Shown here piece by piece: positions 48,584-60,322 of a stretch of 64,000 nucleotides of DNA (the first letter of the stretch is position 1; each line of letters starts with the position of its first letter). The translations under genes and the position numbers were made by a program. The stretch is from positions 1,860,001 through 1,924,000 of the forward strand of contig JAPFFF010000004.1 of assembly GCA_039105265.1 (NCBI GenBank), in the 5' to 3' direction. The notes under the pieces are model-generated. The model worked only from the letters and a program-made list of their open reading frames with translations. It searched no databases and had not been told where the DNA came from. The DNA is from Tritrichomonas musculus. Taxonomy: Eukaryota; Parabasalia; Tritrichomonadida; Tritrichomonadidae.

Positions 48584-51312
48584 TCTTCTTTCATTAAAAA
48601 AGTTAACTTTTTTATTGAATAGATAAATGGTTTCACAAAGATTTTTGTTTGAATATAAAAATAAGAGGTATTCACGAAGAAAACTAGCCTAGCAATTTAA
48701 TTCTAACTTATTTATTTTATTTTTAAAATATGTAATTAAGATAAATTACAAATTTTATATGATTCCATGTGTTTATTTTCAAGATATTGCTTAAGCATTT
48801 TTTTGTGAGAAAAAAAAACTATTTTCAATATATTTTGATATTTATTTGGAATTTTAAATGAAAGATTTTCTATAAAACAATATAAAATATCTCAATATAT
48901 ATATATATTGACATTAAATAATTATAAATTAAAACATATATCGATTAATAATATTTTAAATAAAAAATTATTTAGATATTAACTTATTTTTATTTCAAAA
49001 AAAAAAATATTTATTTAAAAATATTAGTTTTTCACAAAATTTGTGATCACTTTTGTGAAATCCTTTGAAAAAAAGCTAATTTTGATTTATTTGAAAGGAG
49101 AACGAAGACGGTTTTTCTTGTACGTTAAAAAATATATTAAAATGATTTTATATAATTAATTAATAGTCATTTTTTCGATATTTGTTAATATTAATATTTT
49201 TTAATCATATTTAAATGAATTTGCATTATTATAAATACATTTATTGTTCAAATAATGGAAATTATATGTTATCAGTATCTGATTTTGATAAATAGGTATG
49301 TGAAATTAAGAAATCGTTTATATAAAAGATTAGTGATGGCATTATAACCCAATTGACCCTGCCAGAAAAGAAATTCAGCGTATGAATTTTTATTTATTTT
49401 ATAAGAAAGAAAAAAAAATCATTAAATGTTTTTTGAAAGATTTTGAATAAATTATTTATTTCTATTCAATTACTCTCAATTAAAATAATTATTTGAGATA
49501 ATTTCTTTTTTTTTTAAGAATTTTATTTATTTTATTTATGGATAATTTATTCAATATAAACTTATTACAATGGCAATTATATTATTATTATATTTATATA
49601 TGTTTATATATAAAATATAAAATATAAATATTTTATTTATAAAATGATAAAAATAGTTCAATTTTACATTCTCAATCATCAATAAGAAATTTTAAATTAA
49701 ATATCATCGTCCAAGAGTCAATTTTGATAACAATTTCATATAAAATAAATCTTTCATATTCAATTATTAATTTTCATGAAATTCCATCAAACAATGTATT
49801 AAAGTAGGATTTTTCTTATAAAACATTTGTATTTCTTTATCATTAAATCTGTATTTATATTAATTTATCAAAATGAAGCCTATTAATAAATAATTTTATT
49901 ATAATTTTAATATTTATTAAAATAAGCAAATTTTATTAATTATTACATAAGTAATAAGTAATATTTCACACCTTTACTTTGCTATTTTAGCCTTTTTCCT
50001 CAATCCAATATATCTTATATTTTGGCTTCAAATTTGAAATATATCATATAAAAATCCAATATTTAATCAATTTAACAGGCTGGGTAAGCTCTTTTAATTT
50101 TTTTTTAGATTTGAAAAAAATATTTATAAAAAATATACTAAATAATTAAGCATAACATTTTAGTATGTCATTATATAAAAATATAATAGTAAAAAAAGTG
50201 ATTTATGTCATTTTTGTTAAGATAAAATAAAAATGAAAGAGATTATTTTATATAGTTTTAATTCAATTTTTTAAAAAAAATAAAATGTTATTATCTTATT
50301 ATATTTTTATAAACTCTATGTAATATCACATGATATAGTTTGTATACAATATAAAATAAATTGATAAAATCATAAACTATGAAAAATAATTATACAGCTG
50401 GCACAGATTCTTTGTAACAATTTTGATATCTAAATGTTACAAGAAATTGAATTAAAAATCTATCTTAACAATTCAATTTATTAACTTTTTCATAACTTTT
50501 ATTGTTATTTTGTGAATATCTTTGTTTCCCTACGATATTTCTTTTTGGTTTCTTATTAAGAATTATTCAATATATAATATTATATTTATATTTATATAAA
50601 ATAACTCGGAAAAAATCTTTGTCATAACCGTCTCTCCGTTCTCCTTTTTTATTTGTTAGAAAAAATGAATATTAATAGAATTATTTAAATGTTTAGCAAA
50701 TTATTTGATTCAAATTATCGGCATTTTCTATTATATATATATATATATGTATTTAGAAATATATATTTTATCCAATATCTGTAAAATTTCAATTTATTAT
50801 TTTTTTTTGTTGTTTGATTTTTGAACATTTTGACGTTTTGCACCCAAAAAAAACATCGATATTGTTGGAAACCAATTTTCTCAAAATTAAACACATAAAT
50901 TTCTTATTGATCGCAATTTATGTTAAGATGAATCGCAATAATTAATATATTAAAAATAAAAGCAAAAAGCTAGGCTGAAAAAAATTGGGTTGGATTTTTA
51001 TTAATTCTTTTGTTTTTTTTTTTTGTTAAATCCTTTGCTTTTTTAAATATCGAATTTATTAAAATGAGATATAAAGCCAACTCAATATTTAATTCTTTAT
51101 ATATTTATTAAAATTTTTAAGAATTTTTAATCCTTATTAAAAAAAAAGTCTAATAATTCTAATATATCTGAAAAAATAAAATTCTTATATTTTAACAATG
51201 CAATGCTTGCCAAAGATAATATAGAGCAATTATATGTTTTTTTTATAAATTAGAATATTTATACTCTAATAGTCATTGAATTAATTAATGCATTTCTAAA
51301 ATCCAAAAAGAC

Positions 51313-51407
51313 GTTAAGTCACTTAACATGAATACCTCTTAAAAATATATGTTTATATGGTATCATATGCAGCATGGAATTGTTGCATGATAGCCATTAA
51401 GAGTATT
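51313..51407. other. Stacked inverted repeats, candidate structured RNA or site
   Basis: GTTAAGTCACTTAAC at 51313-51327 is a palindrome around one base. It is followed by an outer stem (AATACCTCTTAA at 51331, TTAAGAGTATT at 51397) and an inner stem (GGTATCATATGCA at 51359, TGCATGATAGCC at 51384), so the whole folds as an interrupted hairpin. The segment has more G and C than its surroundings. Confidence 0.45.
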
Positions 51408-51870
51408 TGTGCTCTCAATATATAAATAATTTCGATAAATTTTTAATAACAAATTAAACACATTTAATTATTTATTAGCTGATATGTTATTTACACTTTC
51501 ACTGAAATGAATCATGATATTATTTATATAAATCATATTCATATTAGAATTATCCAGTTTTGATATAATCGTTTAGGTATCGATTATCCATATTTCTAAA
51601 TTTTTTTAAATTAAAAAATAAAATGTTTAGAAAAAGTGAAAGTATTAGTTTGGTATTTTAAAAATGTATTAAATAATGTCATATTCTTCAGTTTATTGAT
51701 AAAATTTTTGATAATAATTTTTGACTTTTTTTCTTTGACCCATTCAATATTTCAATTAATTTTTTTTAATTACAAAATGAAAATATTTTTTTAGTTTGAA
51801 AATCAGGCAATAATGATATAAATATTTATTTTATTAATAGAATAAAAATGAAAAATTTTAAAAAAATTAA

Positions 51871-51911
51871 TAAAAATTTATAAAAATTTATAAAAATTTA
51901 TAAAAAATTTA
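51871..51911 (+). repeat. 10-bp tandem repeat TAAAAATTTA
   Basis: Three exact copies of TAAAAATTTA (51871-51900) are followed by a longer variant, directly before the promoter of the 223-residue gene. Confidence 0.85.
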
Positions 51912-51925
51912 ATTTTCAAATCACT

Positions 51926-51931
51926 TCATTG
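51926..51931 (+). promoter_or_regulatory. Initiator TCATTG before the 223-residue gene
   Basis: TCATTG ends two bases before the ATG at 51934 and matches the trichomonad initiator. Confidence 0.5.
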
Positions 51932-51933
51932 AT

Positions 51934-52605
51934 ATGATAAAAATTGAGTGTAAAAGTGATGATCAATTAAAATACGATGATATAAAACATATTCCAATAT
52001 TTAAATGGATCTTTGGTTTGAGTGAATGTCTTCATTCCACAAGAATTGATAATTTCATACAAAAACTCCTTTTATCTTCAACTAAAAGTCATAAAATAAA
52101 TTCAAAAATAAATTGGTTTATCCAAAAATCAATTGAAAAATGTCGAATCAGTTATGATTTTTTAAATTGGTTGGTTCATATGCCAGGTGATGATGAAATT
52201 CAATTTCTTGATGATTTTCGTTCATATGACAAATATCATGATAAATGCATTCATATAACTGATTTCTTTAAAAATTGTAACAAAGAACCTGTTTTTCGCA
52301 AATTTACAGAAACAAACATATATGAGCAAACAGAAATTTTTGAAAGTTTTCACCCACTTTATGCTCATCCTACATGTAATCAACCAATGGTTAATAATGA
52401 CGAAGATTGTGCAAAATTCATTTTTTCAATCATTTATATATTTAAATATTCCAAACAGTTTTTCGATGATGAGATTGGAACTTGTTTGGTGAATTTATTC
52501 ATAAAATTAAAATATAAAGAGCTGTATGAATTAAAAGATTTTGATGTAAATTTTGAACCTGATGATTTAGATACCATTTTTCAACTAGTCATGGATTCAA
52601 TTTAA
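51934..52605 (+). CDS. Unknown protein (223 aa)
   Basis: The 223-residue protein is helical and aromatic-rich with scattered Cys and His, and no motif I recognise. The upstream initiator and the stop overlapping TAAAA support it as a real gene. It stands alone between the 3.3-kb desert and the eL19 gene. It may belong to a trichomonad-specific family or be a degenerate paralogue. Confidence 0.6.
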   Translation: MIKIECKSDDQLKYDDIKHIPIFKWIFGLSECLHSTRIDNFIQKLLLSSTKSHKINSKINWFIQKSIEKCRISYDFLNWLVHMPGDDEIQFLDDFRSYDKYHDKCIHITDFFKNCNKEPVFRKFTETNIYEQTEIFESFHPLYAHPTCNQPMVNNDEDCAKFIFSIIYIFKYSKQFFDDEIGTCLVNLFIKLKYKELYELKDFDVNFEPDDLDTIFQLVMDSI

Positions 52606-52931
52606 AATACTAATTGCAAGGCGATTGTGAATAATACTTTAATGTATTTTATATGTTATGTGGATTTTTTAGAAAGCAAGTATTAATGATATTTCTTTCA
52701 TAAAGATTTATAAAAAAGCATCTCACATTATGAATTATATAAAGTATTGGTAAATAAATTTTGCTTGATTATAAGTAAATTTTTCTATTTCTTGTTTGGT
52801 TGATGATTGAATTTAATTATATAAATATATTTCTTCAATTAAAGAAAATAAAAAATATAAAAGAAATATAAAAAGAAATAGCCACAAATGAAAAAATAAT
52901 CGAAAATTTAGGTAAGCAAAAGTTCACTTAT
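52606..52931. other. Convergent AT-rich spacer
   Basis: About 326 bases between two genes that point at each other. Nothing is seen. Confidence 0.45.
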
Positions 52932-53471
52932 TTACTTGGTTGAAGCTTGGGCCTTCTTTTCTCTCATTCTACGGCTACGGAGTCTCCTTGCTTCAATCTG
53001 TGCTTGGAGTGTCTTTTCTCTTTCATTTTCGGCTTTAAGTGTTTGGATATGTTCCATGATAACTCTCTTGTTACGGAATTCGTTACCCTTGGCTTTGAGA
53101 TAAAGTTTCCTGTAAAGGTGGCGATCGATTTCTTGTTTTTGGCGATAGTCCCTGAGTGTCTTTCTTAAAACGCGAATACGGCGAATCCATTGCCATTTGT
53201 TATTAAGGCGTGCGTTCTTGCAACCACGGCGTTTACCGAAACCCCTGTGACGTCCTTGACGTTTTGCAAGGAGCCTGATCCTGTGACGAGCATTGGAATG
53301 CATTCCAACAGGTCTGCGAACGATGATACCGTCGCCAATAAGTTTACGAATTTGTTGACGAGAGTTGGCCATAGCGATTGTGGATGTTTCTGTTTCATCC
53401 ATCCAAACACGGCCGACACCACAATCGAGGACGGATGCTGCTAATCTCTTTTGAAGTTTCAAAGACGACAT
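52932..53471 (-). CDS. RPL19: Ribosomal protein eL19 (60S)
   Basis: The 179-residue protein is eL19: [18 protein letters not shown] at the start, then [15 protein letters not shown] ([16 protein letters not shown]) and [23 protein letters not shown] and [11 protein letters not shown], then a long basic helix ([14 protein letters not shown]). Length fits the family (about 180-200). The ATG at 53471 is chosen because it starts with the conserved eL19 N-terminus; the frame is open further upstream only to a TTG at 53510. The gene is minus strand, with CCTTTT just upstream of the ATG, like the trichomonad M5 core element. Codon choice is noticeably richer in G and C than neighbours, as expected for a highly expressed gene. 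Confidence 0.97.
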   Translation of the reverse strand: MSSLKLQKRLAASVLDCGVGRVWMDETETSTIAMANSRQQIRKLIGDGIIVRRPVGMHSNARHRIRLLAKRQGRHRGFGKRRGCKNARLNNKWQWIRRIRVLRKTLRDYRQKQEIDRHLYRKLYLKAKGNEFRNKRVIMEHIQTLKAENEREKTLQAQIEARRLRSRRMREKKAQASTK

Positions 53472-53724
53472 TCGGAAAAGGCCAGGACCAAAACCGTAAA
53501 ATAACCGCAAAATTTTCTCCTATATTTCCTAAGAATTCAAAATGTTATCATTTGAAAAATTGAATTGGTATAGAAATTAATATGGTCAAGCAAAATATGA
53601 TCGTCACATGAAATATGAAATAAAAAAATTCTAATAGAGAATAATTAAAACATTAGCATTTATGTTCAAATAGTTTTTACAAAATAATAAAAACAGATAT
53701 ATAATTTGATGTTCAAAATGAAAC

Positions 53725-55230
53725 TCACAAAGATGGGAGCTTTGTAATCTTGATTCTTTGGAAGTTGTCAACATTTGAGTTTGATCTCGCTCTTGTTTTT
53801 GCGTTTGAGTTAGCTGGTGGGGGTGTATTATATGCTGAATCAAGTGCTACCGTATTAATACTTGGATTTGCTTTAAGGTTACTAGCGGTATTTAAACATC
53901 CAGGTTGATTAAAATTCATGTTAATGTTGTGCCTTGCAACTAGAGAAATTGCAGCAGCGTGCATTGCTTGTGATTGCCTTGAATTTTGAGATCTAACATT
54001 TTTCGAGCATTTGTTAGTTAATTTGAGTGAAATCGAAAGAGGACAAGGGGGTGCATTTCCAGGTGAAGCTTTGGGTGGTGGTGTTCTCATTTTCATCTGG
54101 TTTGCAATTAATTTTTTGTCAAGAGACATTGGCAAAGTTGATCGCTTTGAACCATAAGGTAAGCGTGCATGATGTCGTCTTTGGGGCATTTTATCAAGTT
54201 CTTCAACCATTTTTTCTCTTTGTATTATTTTGTAAATTGCTGTAACATCGTTGAATCGTTTATTCTTTAAATCATCAAAAGATTGGTCGAGTTCTATATC
54301 AAAATCATTTTTCATTTCATTTAAAGTTTCAACATCAAAGTCATCCATACAAACGTTTTGAGGATCATCAAGATGAGATGGGAAAATCTTGGGTCCATAA
54401 GATGCATTCATGTACTGAGCATTTTCATACTTTTTAAACCATGGATGTTCCATTATTTCAGGAATTGTGATTCGTAATTTAACATCTTTTGTTAAGAGGC
54501 GTTTAATCAAGTCAATTAAATCCTCTGAAACATTGTCACTGATATCATATTTGGGTTCTTCAAGAACAATTTTTGAAACAAGTTTTTGAATATTATTTCC
54601 TTCAAATGGAAGCCTTCCAAATGTCAATGCATATAAAACTACTCCAGCACTCCATATGTCAGCGCTTGTTGTATAAGATTTGCCAGTAAGCATTTCAGGA
54701 GGTGCATATGCTGGAGATCCGCAAGCTGTTTGAAGAACAACATTCTCTCCGCGGAAAATGTTTCCAAGACCAAAATCAATTAATCTTATATTATCAGATC
54801 TATCAAGCATGATATTTTCTAGTTTGATGTCTCTATGAGCAATTTTCAAATCATTATGTAAATAATCGAGAGCAGAAATAAGTTGGCAAAAATAACGGCG
54901 AGAAACATGTTCGGGAAAGGTTCCAAGTCTATTGATTTTGTTAAGAAGTGAGCCGTTATCAATTTTTTCCATTACTAAATAATTATTTTCTGAGTCTTGA
55001 AGGCATTCAAAAAAAGAAACAACGAATGGGTGGTCAAGGGATTGAAGCATTGAAAGTTCTCTTTCGAACTTATCGGGGGGAAAATGAGATTTATTAATTA
55101 CTTTAATAGCAACCATATATTGAGATTTAAGATATCTTGCATCATAAACAGTTGAAAAGGCGCCGCTACCAATGGAACGTTCGAAAATAAAGGGCCCTAC
55201 CTGAGTTGGAATATTAGGGCTTTCGCTCAT
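53725..55230 (-). CDS. CAMK/SNF1-like Ser/Thr protein kinase
   Basis: The kinase domain is about 14-265: IGSGAFSTVYDA (20-31), VAIKVI with Lys43, Glu58, HRDIKLEN (132-139), DFG (152-154), a Thr in the activation loop (TACGSPAYAPPE, 168-179) that fits LKB1-type activation, and a typical C-lobe (DIWSAGVVLYALTFGRLPF). The order and HRDIKLEN make it a CAMK-group kinase close to SNF1/AMPK, MARK or trichomonad CAMKL. The C-terminal 230 residues are low-complexity and basic with no UBA or KA1 domain seen. All catalytic residues are intact. Confidence 0.9.
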   Translation of the reverse strand: MSESPNIPTQVGPFIFERSIGSGAFSTVYDARYLKSQYMVAIKVINKSHFPPDKFERELSMLQSLDHPFVVSFFECLQDSENNYLVMEKIDNGSLLNKINRLGTFPEHVSRRYFCQLISALDYLHNDLKIAHRDIKLENIMLDRSDNIRLIDFGLGNIFRGENVVLQTACGSPAYAPPEMLTGKSYTTSADIWSAGVVLYALTFGRLPFEGNNIQKLVSKIVLEEPKYDISDNVSEDLIDLIKRLLTKDVKLRITIPEIMEHPWFKKYENAQYMNASYGPKIFPSHLDDPQNVCMDDFDVETLNEMKNDFDIELDQSFDDLKNKRFNDVTAIYKIIQREKMVEELDKMPQRRHHARLPYGSKRSTLPMSLDKKLIANQMKMRTPPPKASPGNAPPCPLSISLKLTNKCSKNVRSQNSRQSQAMHAAAISLVARHNINMNFNQPGCLNTASNLKANPSINTVALDSAYNTPPPANSNAKTRARSNSNVDNFQRIKITKLPSL

Positions 55231-56608
55231 TTATGTTTTTTCTAAGAATTTGTGAAATTTTCAAAAGCAATTTGATAAAAAAAAGTAATGCCCAATTTCC
55301 TCACTTATGTAATTAATCAATTGATATAAATATTATATAATTATGTAGAAATTTAATTTTATAATTTAACTGATAAATTATTTATAATATATAATTAACG
55401 TAAACCGAGAAAATTATGCTACTAAAATTCAATTAAATCTAATTTTTATTATAAAATATTTTCATATGTTCGGAAACTTTTCTTTTTTTCAAAACATTAA
55501 ATAGCATATAAATGAATAAACAGCAATTTAAAGCTTTAAAAAAGTGAAAAAATAATAAATATTAAACGAATTAACTCAAGTTCTCAATTAAGAAAAATAA
55601 AAATACCATATTTAACCCATTTGAGAAAGCAATAATATATATATATATATATATATATTATTTGCATTATGTCGTATTATTATATTTCAAATTATTTCAT
55701 ATTTTGTTAGCTTGAAAAAAGAGAACAACATATTTTAAATTTATGAGTTTAATATTTATTTTGGTTTGAAAAATGAACTTTTTCTTAATAATACATTTAC
55801 AATTTTGAGAATTTTTTAAATAAAAATAAATGAGCTTTTTAATCTCCTTATTAGTTAATTAATAAAGAATTGGTATTTTTATAGAGAAAAAAAATAAACA
55901 ACTTATTTCTTAAAGCAATGGAAATGGTTATTTAAAAAATATAATTTTTATTCAAATATTTGAAATAAGCATATATTGAAAAAAAAAAAAAAAAAAGATT
56001 GAAAACTTGAAGCAAATCAATAGTCAATAACAGGTAAAAATTAGAAATTACAGAAATATATATATTATGATATTTATATAATTTATATTAATTATAAAAA
56101 TATTATTTTACCCAATATAGAAAACAATATTTTTATTTTTATTTTTTTCAGTTAAAAGAAAAATAATAATTGCATATCTTGAAAATATTCATCAATATAG
56201 TGTCTAAAATGATTAAAGTGAAATTAAATAACAATTTCAATGAAGATTAATTATATTATATTTTTAATGTAATTATATCCCTAATATTTATAAGCTATTT
56301 TTTCTTTCAACCAATATTCATCATGTTATTGAAAATATATTTTCATTTATTTATCATTAAGGTCATTTTTAACTCAATTTAAATGCCAAAATAGTTATCT
56401 TTTTGGAAAAAAGCAAAAAATAATAGTCTATATTATGATATATTAATAAATAAGATAGTTAATAGCTTCCGACAATAAAAATAAGATAACTATTAATTGA
56501 AATAAAAAGTTTAATAGATTCAGAAAATGGAAAACAGATTTTATTAATAATAAAATAAAGATATGCATACAGATTTTAATATTGACATAATAATTGTAGT
56601 CGTTGATT
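55231..56608. other. AT-rich spacer with microsatellite
   Basis: About 1.4 kb. It holds an (AT)12 repeat at 55635-55658 and an A run at about 55980-55996. No gene is seen. Confidence 0.5.
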
Positions 56609-57742
56609 TCACTTGTTTTGATAAAAATTATTTCGATTTCCTAACGCCCATAAGAACAGATTTTGGCCTGTCCTAATCATTTCTGATGGAGGATGAGAAG
56701 TTATAACTGGACCATTATATGAATTATTAGATAGAGGCTGTTCATTCGTGGTCGTACGATAATTATTTATATTATTATTATTATTAGCTTTTCTTTGATT
56801 TGATAAAGAAACTGAACTTCTTGAATTTGGTGTATTTGATTTCGAATTTGCATTCAATGGTGATTTTGATCGAGAATTAGAATTTCTTTGATTTGATTTG
56901 TTTCGATTATTGGAACCATACTGGTTTTTGCTATTATTATCATTAACTCTTCGGTTCCTATTATTATTACTTTTGTTAACTTTGTTTGATGCTTTTGACC
57001 TTGATGATATCACTTCTTCTTCAGTCTCCACTTCTTCTTCCTCTTCTTCTTCAACTTCTATTTCTTCCTCTTCTTCCTCTTCAGTAACTTCTTCGAAATA
57101 TTCTTCATCATCGCTTTTAGATTTTTTATGATTGTTATTGGCATTCTTTTTATTATTTGAGCTTTGTTTCGAATTTAAGCTTTGTTTTGCTTTTTGATTT
57201 TCGACTTTTGGTTGGTTTTTGGTTTTGCCTTTCTTAATAGTGGTATCATTATTATCAATTTCGTTTGATTTGGAAATTTGTCCTTGCTTAGAATTATCAT
57301 TAAATCCTATTTGGCCACTTAACTTGTTCTTTTTATTATTTTCATCATTTGAACTTTGTCCAATGGTATTTTCATAACTTGTGTTCATTTTCGATTTTGA
57401 ATCTGTTTGTTGGTATTTGTTTAAGTCTTTGTTCATTTTAAAGTTTGGATTTTTTAATTTTATCTCTGTGCTTTGATTATTATTAGAGTTTTGATTGTCA
57501 ATATTGTTTGTTTCTTGTACATTATCTTGATGATTATGTGTTTGCCCTAATTGAACATTTATATTTCGTGTTTGAGTCTTTTTAGAACCTTGTAAATCAG
57601 AATTTGATGTGGTTAATTCATCATTTTGTGGTGTATTTGTATCTGAGCCTTTGCTCATTAATCTAAGGGACCTTCTATTTTCTGAGGCACGTTTTTCTTG
57701 AGATCTAGTCCTAATTGCAATTGAATCAATTTTTTCAGTCAT
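56609..57742 (-). CDS. Low-complexity Asn/Glu-rich protein (377 aa)
   Basis: The 377-residue protein is polar almost throughout: Asn/Ser/Lys-rich in the first 200 residues, then a strongly acidic segment of mostly Glu (about 215-245), then a basic Arg/Asn/Ser-rich region to about 330. The last 30 residues are different, more hydrophobic (GPVITSHPPSEMIRTGQNLF, then WALGNRN). No domain is recognised. It is probably intrinsically disordered. It may be nuclear, judging by the basic-acidic pattern, but no function is claimed. Confidence 0.65.
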   Translation of the reverse strand: MTEKIDSIAIRTRSQEKRASENRRSLRLMSKGSDTNTPQNDELTTSNSDLQGSKKTQTRNINVQLGQTHNHQDNVQETNNIDNQNSNNNQSTEIKLKNPNFKMNKDLNKYQQTDSKSKMNTSYENTIGQSSNDENNKKNKLSGQIGFNDNSKQGQISKSNEIDNNDTTIKKGKTKNQPKVENQKAKQSLNSKQSSNNKKNANNNHKKSKSDDEEYFEEVTEEEEEEEIEVEEEEEEEVETEEEVISSRSKASNKVNKSNNNRNRRVNDNNSKNQYGSNNRNKSNQRNSNSRSKSPLNANSKSNTPNSRSSVSLSNQRKANNNNNINNYRTTTNEQPLSNNSYNGPVITSHPPSEMIRTGQNLFLWALGNRNNFYQNK

Positions 57743-59365
57743 TGATGTAGCGACCGTTTATATAAGCATCATAAATTTCATGGATGATATAGAGGTGGGA
57801 GGAGTATGATTTTTGTTAGAAATCTATTTTATATGCATAACAATATTTTCAATATTATTCTAAATAGTATTTATTATATGTTTATTAGATATTATTCGAT
57901 AATGGATGGTATATATTTATTTTATTTTTTAAATAATAATTGAATTTTTTGTATAGAATAAATTTTACGATAATTTTTTTTTTTAACAATTTTGAGAATT
58001 TATATAAATATGAAATTTTTATAATATAAATTTTTATTTTGTATTATTTTTCATTTTTTATCTTTGATATATATTATTTATATGGTAAAATAAGTTTATT
58101 TGCATAAATATAAATTTTTAAAGAGGATATGATCATTGAATTATACTCCATATAATCATTCAATTATTAAAATCAATATATATATATGAATTTAATATAT
58201 TTTTTTTATAATAATATGACATAATTTATAATTTCATTTTACATACTATATATAATGCTATATTATAAATATATTTTACATTTGAATATAGATAATCATA
58301 AATTAATTTAGTGTAAAATTGATAGAATAATAAAATAAAAAAAAGGTTTAATAGATTTTTTCAATGCGAAATTTGAATAGTCAAATTCTATAGTTTATAT
58401 TAAGCCAAAATACAGTTTTTCAGAAAATAAAATAAATATATGAAAAAGCATTCACTTTTTACTAATTTATTTGTTCAAAGTAAAATATAAACCAATAAAA
58501 AAGCCAATTATTTCGTTTCAAAAAGTTATCTATAATAACGAAATATTTTCAATTCAATATTTGACAAATAAGATATCTTGTTTATTATTTAATATTTTAA
58601 TTATAAAATATTTGATATATATAGGAACATGTTTTATATAATATGTATAATAACTATATTTTTAAAAAATATATCTTTTTTTTCAAAAATGCTTGTTTTA
58701 ATAAAATTTTAAAATGAAAATAGAAAAATAGAGTCTTTGTTCGAGCCATTTTCAAATTAAATTAATTTAAAATATTTAAATATATATATAACTTTTACTA
58801 TTAATATTTACATTATTAAATAACAATTTGTATATTAAGAAATGCAAAAAATAGAATGAAAACCAATTTTATCTCATTATAGAAATGTAATATGAGACTA
58901 ATCAAATATCCTACATATTATATAATATCATCTTATATAGATATATGATTTATTTTATTTTAAACAAATCAAAAGAATATCAAATGACGGATTTATTTAA
59001 AAAAACACTCTTATGAAAAATTGCTTTTAATTCATTGAATAGCGCATTTTATTAAACATATTTAATATAATAATAAATAATTAACTATATAATATTAATA
59101 AAATAAAAAATAATTAAAAAATAATAATTATATACTAAGATATATACAAAAAATATTAACTACAAAAAAACGCCAAAAGTCTTTGCACCTTTGATGATAT
59201 CCATAAAATGGAGGTAAAACTATTGAGAAATATATTAGTAAAGAACTATTAGAAAAAGTTAAATGTGTTTGTAGAATGGAATAAATTTTATTATTTAAAT
59301 AATAATTAAGAATAAGTTAAGAATAAGTAAATAAATCTTAAAATCCTAGCTCATAAGATATAGAA
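57743..59365. other. AT-rich spacer
   Basis: About 1.6 kb, very AT-rich, with no gene or clear repeat. Confidence 0.5.
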
Positions 59366-60322
59366 CTATGCGAAATATGGAGACGTCGTAATATCATGAT
59401 CCCTTGGAAGTCTTTCTGCGCTTTCATCAAAAATTAAAATATTATATTTATCTTTTTGGTTTGTTCCTTCTAATTTAAGTATAGAAGCATCATTATTAGA
59501 AGTATAACCATAATTTGGAGCGGACCAAACAAGTAAAAGTCGGCCTTCAGGAATTTTTGTCATATCTTTGAAAAAGTATTGGTAGCCATCTCGAGCAAGC
59601 TGATGTGAACGAGTAATAAGCCTTAAACGATTAACATGGCAAAACTGTGCTGTCGGTTTTGCACCAAAAAGAAATCCAGCTCCTCTATCGTTTTGTTTCC
59701 ATTCAACATTCTTATCGACTGCTGGATCACCCCAAAGAAGATCTGATATGGGTCCTTCTGCTGGAATATCTTTTTTTCTGTCAATATCATTGATTAACGA
59801 AATTAAAGGTACAGAAGGAGATAATCCTCCATGAACTGAAAAAATATCATTATCAATAAGTGCGCATAAAGGTAAGAGATCAAAAACATCCATGACACGG
59901 CTCCAAATACTCGTATTGCCATAATTAACAATTATTTCGTTATAAAATCCATATGTTCTAGTAATTTGCCTGCATTCATGATTTCCACGAAGAAGGAAGT
60001 AACTATTTGGATATTGTAATTTAAGAACTGCTAATAGAAGAAAAGTATTTAAAGAAAAGTAACCACGATCAACATAATCCCCCATAAATAAAAATTTTTG
60101 ATCATAGCCCTTTGCTACCTCTTCAAACATTTTGCGTAAATCTTCGTATTGGCCGTGAATATCGCCAACTACTATGATTGGTGATTGCAAAATTAATAAA
60201 TTATCTTCTTGATGAAGAATTTCCATGAGTTTCATACATATATCCTGAACAATTTTTTCATCAATAACTTTGCCTTTGTGTAATTTTTCAGTAATATCTT
60301 TAAAATCTAATACTTCACTCAT
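59366..60322 (-). CDS. PP2A/PP4/PP6-like phosphatase catalytic subunit
   Basis: The 318-residue protein has the length of a PP2A-type catalytic subunit and all its signatures: GDIHGQ (53-58), GDYVDRG (81-87), RGNHECRQI (112-120), TYGFYNE, HGGLSPS and a late WSAPNYGY. The C-terminus ends TTSPYFA, similar in place to the TPDYFL tail of PP2A/PP4 but lacking its terminal Leu, which in PP2A is methylated. The region normally SAPNYCYRCGN reads SAPNYGYTSNN. It therefore looks like an active but divergent member. It presumably acts with regulatory subunits that are not seen here. Confidence 0.92.
   Translation of the reverse strand: MSEVLDFKDITEKLHKGKVIDEKIVQDICMKLMEILHQEDNLLILQSPIIVVGDIHGQYEDLRKMFEEVAKGYDQKFLFMGDYVDRGYFSLNTFLLLAVLKLQYPNSYFLLRGNHECRQITRTYGFYNEIIVNYGNTSIWSRVMDVFDLLPLCALIDNDIFSVHGGLSPSVPLISLINDIDRKKDIPAEGPISDLLWGDPAVDKNVEWKQNDRGAGFLFGAKPTAQFCHVNRLRLITRSHQLARDGYQYFFKDMTKIPEGRLLLVWSAPNYGYTSNNDASILKLEGTNQKDKYNILIFDESAERLPRDHDITTSPYFA

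Larger units (their letters stand above)
48584..51933. other. 3.3-kb AT-rich gene desert with folded segment
   Basis: No gene or tRNA is recognisable. The composition is very AT-rich with many short runs. The most ordered part is 51313-51407, which contains stacked inverted repeats. A direct repeat of about 10 bases lies at 51871-51911, next to the following gene. Confidence 0.55.

Noticed and set aside
53472-53510. Upstream extension of eL19
   Set aside because: It would need a TTG start; the conserved eL19 N-terminus begins exactly at the ATG at 53471.
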